Source: Rhizobium sp. AC27/96 (GTDB taxonomy: Bacteria; Pseudomonadota; Alphaproteobacteria; Rhizobiales; Rhizobiaceae). Taken from it: a DNA stretch of 64,000 bases. The DNA lies in contig NZ_LXKN01000032.1 of NCBI RefSeq assembly GCF_001692325.1, positions 186,001 through 250,000 on the forward strand, written 5' to 3'. Within the stretch, counting starts at the first letter, position 1. Every line of letters begins with the position of its first letter. This document shows positions 61,497 through 64,000 of the stretch, piece after piece. Under the pieces are notes generated by a model. That model was not told the DNA's origin. It saw nothing but the letters and a program-made list of their open reading frames with translations, and ran no database searches. Both the position numbers and the translations under genes were made by a program.

Positions 61497-61838
61497 TCAC
61501 AGGCGGTTTTCAGAAGGTACGCGATAGGCGGCGACAAAGGGATGATCCTGGCTAGTCGTTCGGCTCTTGTCCCAACCGCCGGGGGCGCCCCAGCCGGTGA
61601 CGGCATCGGCAAAGAAATCACGGTTCACATCGCGAAGGATCTGCCGCTCGGCAGGCATTTCCTGATCCCACAAGATAGCGTCGACCGGACAGACGGAAAG
61701 ACAAAGCCCGCAATTGATGCATTCTTCGGGGTGAATGTAGAACATCCGCCCACCTTCGTAGATGCAGTCCACCGGACACGCGACGGTGCAATCGCCATCC
61801 TTGATATCGATACAGGGCTCTGTGATTACGTAAGCCAT
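61497..61838 (-). CDS. Ferredoxin, 7Fe (3Fe-4S/4Fe-4S) type
   Basis: This 113-residue FdxA-like ferredoxin starts MAYVITEPCID, with cysteines C9, C17, C21 and C25 in EPCIDIKDGDCTVACPVDC and the four-cysteine cluster ECINCGLCLSVCPVDAI. The 7Fe arrangement matches FdxA, though the loop before the second cysteine differs slightly. It would pass low-potential electrons to an oxidoreductase; the FAD enzyme of this island is a candidate partner (inference). GAGG precedes the ATG. It is 21 bp upstream of the DapA-like gene on the same strand and probably co-transcribed. Confidence 0.85.
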   Translation of the reverse strand: MAYVITEPCIDIKDGDCTVACPVDCIYEGGRMFYIHPEECINCGLCLSVCPVDAILWDQEMPAERQILRDVNRDFFADAVTGWGAPGGWDKSRTTSQDHPFVAAYRVPSENRL

Positions 61839-61959
61839 AAGTTCCGCCTCGCACGCTCTCAGGGGCGCTTTCGGCAAACTATGACAAACAACAGCGTTCT
61901 GAAGAAGCGCTGATTTTCGGCGCTTCCGTTGCCGAAATGGCAACGCATCGGAGAATATA

Positions 61960-61991
61960 AAAACAGAAAAAGCCGAGACAAGCCCGGCTTT
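61960..61991 (-). terminator. Terminator of the 67-residue protein gene
   Basis: On the minus strand AAAGCCG-N9-CGGCTTT is followed by TTCTGTTTTTATAT, a good rho-independent signal. It is 45 bp after the stop of the gene ending at 62037 and upstream of the ferredoxin gene. Confidence 0.75.
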
Positions 61992-62036
61992 CAAACTGAT
62001 TGCGGATATCACCGCAACAGGTCAGCAGCGCGGCGG

Positions 62037-62240
62037 TTAGCCGTTCTGGTCGCCGCTATTTTCGGCGCCCGGCTCCTGTTCCTTTTCCTTCAGCACGTCC
62101 GTCAGCTTGTTCACGCCTTCGAAGCCCGCGACGGCGGCGGCGGCCTTGGTCAGGAAACCCGCATTCGGGTCGACAGCATCCACGGCATCTTCGGCTGCGA
62201 CAGCACCCGCTACTTCTTCAATCAGTTTTCCGATACCCAT
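62037..62240 (-). CDS. Small hypothetical protein
   Basis: This 67-residue acidic, alanine-rich protein begins MGIGKLIEEVAGAVAAED and ends EQEPGAENSGDQNG. It probably has one or two helices and a disordered tail, with no signal peptide. AGGAG five bases before the ATG at 62240 and a terminator after the stop support expression. I know of no function. The longer frame to 62495 is not supported. Confidence 0.6.
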   Translation of the reverse strand: MGIGKLIEEVAGAVAAEDAVDAVDPNAGFLTKAAAAVAGFEGVNKLTDVLKEKEQEPGAENSGDQNG

Positions 62241-62582
62241 TTTAAGCTCCTGATGATTTTGCTCCGCGGCAGGATTGCGGCGATCGAGCATTGCGAACAC
62301 CTCGTCGCAGGCATTTGAAGGGTCACGGGACTGGCTACGGTCGCGACCTTTCAACCCTGTGGCGAGGCATGGTTTCCCCGGCCCCTGCCATTTAGGCAAC
62401 CAAGCTGAAGGCGGCATTAGGCGACGATGAAGCGAGACTGATATCGGCATCTTTGCGGCGCCGATCCCGCCATCGACTTGGGCTTTCGCCATCATACCGT
62501 CATAACGACCTCACAGCTTGAGATTATGTTTCAGGCCATTTCCAGGAATGCCCGAGCTGTTCGAACAAGGGAAATTTCGTGC
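62241..62582. other. Intergenic divergent region
   Basis: This is 342 bp between the small protein gene and the CDP-diacylglycerol diphosphatase gene. It must hold both promoters. Open frames from either side continue into it but lack start signals. No repeat or RNA element was recognised. Confidence 0.4.
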
Positions 62583-63302
62583 ATGACACTTTCGCGCCGC
62601 GTCACGGCTCTTGCCGTATCCTTTCTTCCCCTTCTCTTTGCCCCTGCCTTTGCCGATTCCGACGTCCTGTGGAAAATCGTGCATGACAAATGCGTCGTAC
62701 AGACAGCTCCATGCCTCTCGGTCAACACCACCGAGCATTATGCCATATTGAAGGACCTGAGAGGCGTCGCACAAACTCTCCTGATCCCCACGGACAAGAT
62801 CACCGGCATGGAAAGCCCGGCGCTGCTCGACCCCGCGACACATAACTACTTCGCCGACGCCTGGGCTGAGCACGGCGATGTCGACGCCCGATTGCCGCAT
62901 GCCGTTCCGCGCGACGGGATGAGCCTCGCCATCAATGCCGAGCAAGCCCGCTCGCAGAACCAGCTGCACATCCACATGGATTGCCTGAGCGCCGATGCTC
63001 GCGCGGCCTTGAAGGCGGATGCGGATCGTATCGGAACCGAATGGGCACCCCTTCCCGATGCCGTCGCCGGTCACCAGTTTGCCGCTTTGCGGGTCAAAGG
63101 CGAGACCTTGGGCGATTTCAATCCGTTCACCGCCCTCGCCAAGACGCTGAAGGACCCGGCAAAGGAAATGGGTGACCATAATCTCGTCGTTGTCGGCGCC
63201 AATTTCACCGATGGCCCCGGCTTCATCGTGCTGACGGACGTTGCCCGGCCCGGCATGGGTGGCGAGGATGTGCAGGACCACAGCTGCACGATCATGCGTT
63301 AA
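62583..63302 (+). CDS. cdh: CDP-diacylglycerol diphosphatase
   Basis: This 239-residue HIT-superfamily enzyme hydrolyses CDP-diacylglycerol to phosphatidate and CMP at the inner membrane, periplasmic side. It has a signal/anchor sequence (residues 1-24, ending PAFA-DSD) and the HIT-like active site QNQLHIHMDCL near residue 128. The N-terminal LWKIVHDKCV and later FTDGPGFIVLTD blocks fit E. coli Cdh. The ATG at 62583 is chosen because the signal peptide starts there. Confidence 0.87.
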   Translation: MTLSRRVTALAVSFLPLLFAPAFADSDVLWKIVHDKCVVQTAPCLSVNTTEHYAILKDLRGVAQTLLIPTDKITGMESPALLDPATHNYFADAWAEHGDVDARLPHAVPRDGMSLAINAEQARSQNQLHIHMDCLSADARAALKADADRIGTEWAPLPDAVAGHQFAALRVKGETLGDFNPFTALAKTLKDPAKEMGDHNLVVVGANFTDGPGFIVLTDVARPGMGGEDVQDHSCTIMR

Positions 63303-63356
63303 ACCGGTCAAATATTGACCTTGCCGGAGCGGCCGGCCGCCGTTTTCGGCCATGAC

Positions 63357-63376
63357 GGGTCCGGCGCTCCGGACCC
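63357..63376 (+). terminator. Hairpin after cdh
   Basis: GGGTCCGG and CCGGACCC pair around a CGCT tetraloop, 54 bp after the cdh stop. No T-run follows. A smaller GGTCAA-ATA-TTGACC palindrome lies at 63307-63321. It may be a terminator or a 3'-end structure. Confidence 0.35.
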
Positions 63377-63592
63377 TTGACGCCCTATGAAACGCAGCCC
63401 GTTCCATGACTTATGAATGGGACAGCTAAATCCTATGATGAATCACACTCTAGTGTTTCTGATGAAGCCGCTTCAGTGTTATAGTCCCGGCTTGTGAGCC
63501 TGAGCCTAGCGTCATCCGCTTGTTGAGCATTCAGATCATCGAACAGCGCCTGACATTGAGGGTTCGCAATCGAAAGCCTCAGGAGACGCTTC

Positions 63593-64000
63593 ATGAATCT
63601 TCAGATCAATAGCCATTCCTATCAAGTCACATCGGATGGAGACACGCCGCTCCTCTGGATCATTCGCGACGAACTGGGCCTGACCGGAACCAAATATGGT
63701 TGCGGGCTGGCGCAATGCGGTGCCTGTTCGGTCCTGGTGGACGGAGAAGTGGTGCGCTCATGCGTGACGCCACTCGATAGTGTCGTCGGACGCCAGATCA
63801 CCACGATCGAGGCCCTTGAGAACGACCCGATCGGCAAGCGTGTGGTCACCGCCTGGGTGAAGCACCAGGTTCCGCAATGCGGATACTGTCAATCGGGGCA
63901 GGTCGTGGCGGCGACCGCGCTCCTGAAGCAAAGCCCCAACCCATCCGATGACGAGATTGCCGCGGCGATGATCAATCTCTGTCGATGCGGAACTTACAAT
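63593..64000 (+). CDS. 2Fe-2S subunit of a molybdenum hydroxylase (partial)
   Basis: These are the first 136 residues of a xanthine-oxidase-family small subunit, similar to the alpha subunit of isoquinoline 1-oxidoreductase and to nicotinate/aldehyde dehydrogenase small subunits. The first cluster is bound by GCGLAQCGACSVLVDG with a later RSCVTPLD; the second by QCGYCQSGQV and INLCRCGTYN. It would relay electrons from the molybdenum subunit, which should follow to the right. AGGAGACGCTTC precedes the ATG. It is cut by the window edge. Confidence 0.93.
   Translation, partial: MNLQINSHSYQVTSDGDTPLLWIIRDELGLTGTKYGCGLAQCGACSVLVDGEVVRSCVTPLDSVVGRQITTIEALENDPIGKRVVTAWVKHQVPQCGYCQSGQVVAATALLKQSPNPSDDEIAAAMINLCRCGTYN

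Noticed and set aside
62511..63407. 298-codon minus-strand frame opposite cdh
   Set aside because: The plus-strand protein has a signal peptide and the HIT-like HIHMD site; the minus frame is a shadow.

Overview
The window is a contiguous piece of a high-GC, gene-dense alphaproteobacterial genome, most likely from the Rhizobiaceae (Rhizobium/Agrobacterium/Sinorhizobium group). The evidence is the pcaDCHGB, pcaQ, pobA, pobR, pcaR, pcaIJF arrangement, a CyaC-type redox-sensing adenylate cyclase, many ABC uptake systems and a DUF1127 protein. I cannot tell chromosome from megaplasmid. I saw no rRNA, tRNA, CRISPR array, transposase or phage gene. Both ends cut through a gene.

Layout. (a) 1-10.8 kb: the end-truncated fused ATPase of a peptide-type ABC importer; then a signalling and surface-modification stretch with a soluble class III cyclase, a DUF3095 cyclase-like protein, two methyltransferases, CyaC, a glycosyltransferase/deacetylase pair and a metallo-beta-lactamase-fold hydrolase. 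(b) 11.1-15.3 kb: a fused 5-oxoprolinase/hydantoinase with a MarR-type regulator. (c) 15.6-16.0 kb: an orphan gene of unknown function. (d) 16.1-31.6 kb: an aromatic-acid catabolic block. It holds a branched-chain-amino-acid-type ABC importer (binding protein-H-M-G-F), pcaDCHGB with divergent pcaQ, pobA with divergent pobR, and pcaR divergent from pcaIJF. Together these take 4-hydroxybenzoate through protocatechuate and beta-ketoadipate to succinyl-CoA and acetyl-CoA. Similar 16-bp PcaQ-type boxes lie upstream of pcaD and of the importer's binding protein, which argues that the importer belongs to the regulon. A 39-bp inverted repeat lies between pcaR and pcaI.

(e) 31.8-45.6 kb: transporters and solitary functions: a CPA2 antiporter with Usp domains, two MFS carriers, a SnoaL-like protein, a GGDEF-EAL protein, a methyltransferase-like protein, a DUF1127 protein, a possible 31-residue peptide, a B12-binding radical SAM enzyme and a metabolite:H+ symporter with an unusually long internal insertion. 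(f) 45.7-50.7 kb: a sugar-type ABC importer whose last gene encodes an LVIVD beta-propeller protein, closed by a strong terminator, then an aldo/keto reductase.

(g) 52.2-61.8 kb: the least explained region. A NitT/TauT-type ABC importer runs directly into a translationally coupled FAD oxidoreductase, a family III CoA-transferase and a crotonase, followed by a LysR regulator and an amidohydrolase; a DapA-like aldolase and a 7Fe-type ferredoxin face it on the other strand. It looks like a self-contained catabolic island for an unidentified, probably nitrogen-containing or carboxylated, compound. (h) 62.0-64.0 kb: a 67-residue protein, a CDP-diacylglycerol diphosphatase and the start of a 2Fe-2S subunit of a molybdenum hydroxylase.

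Family assignments come from motif reading only; no database search was run.
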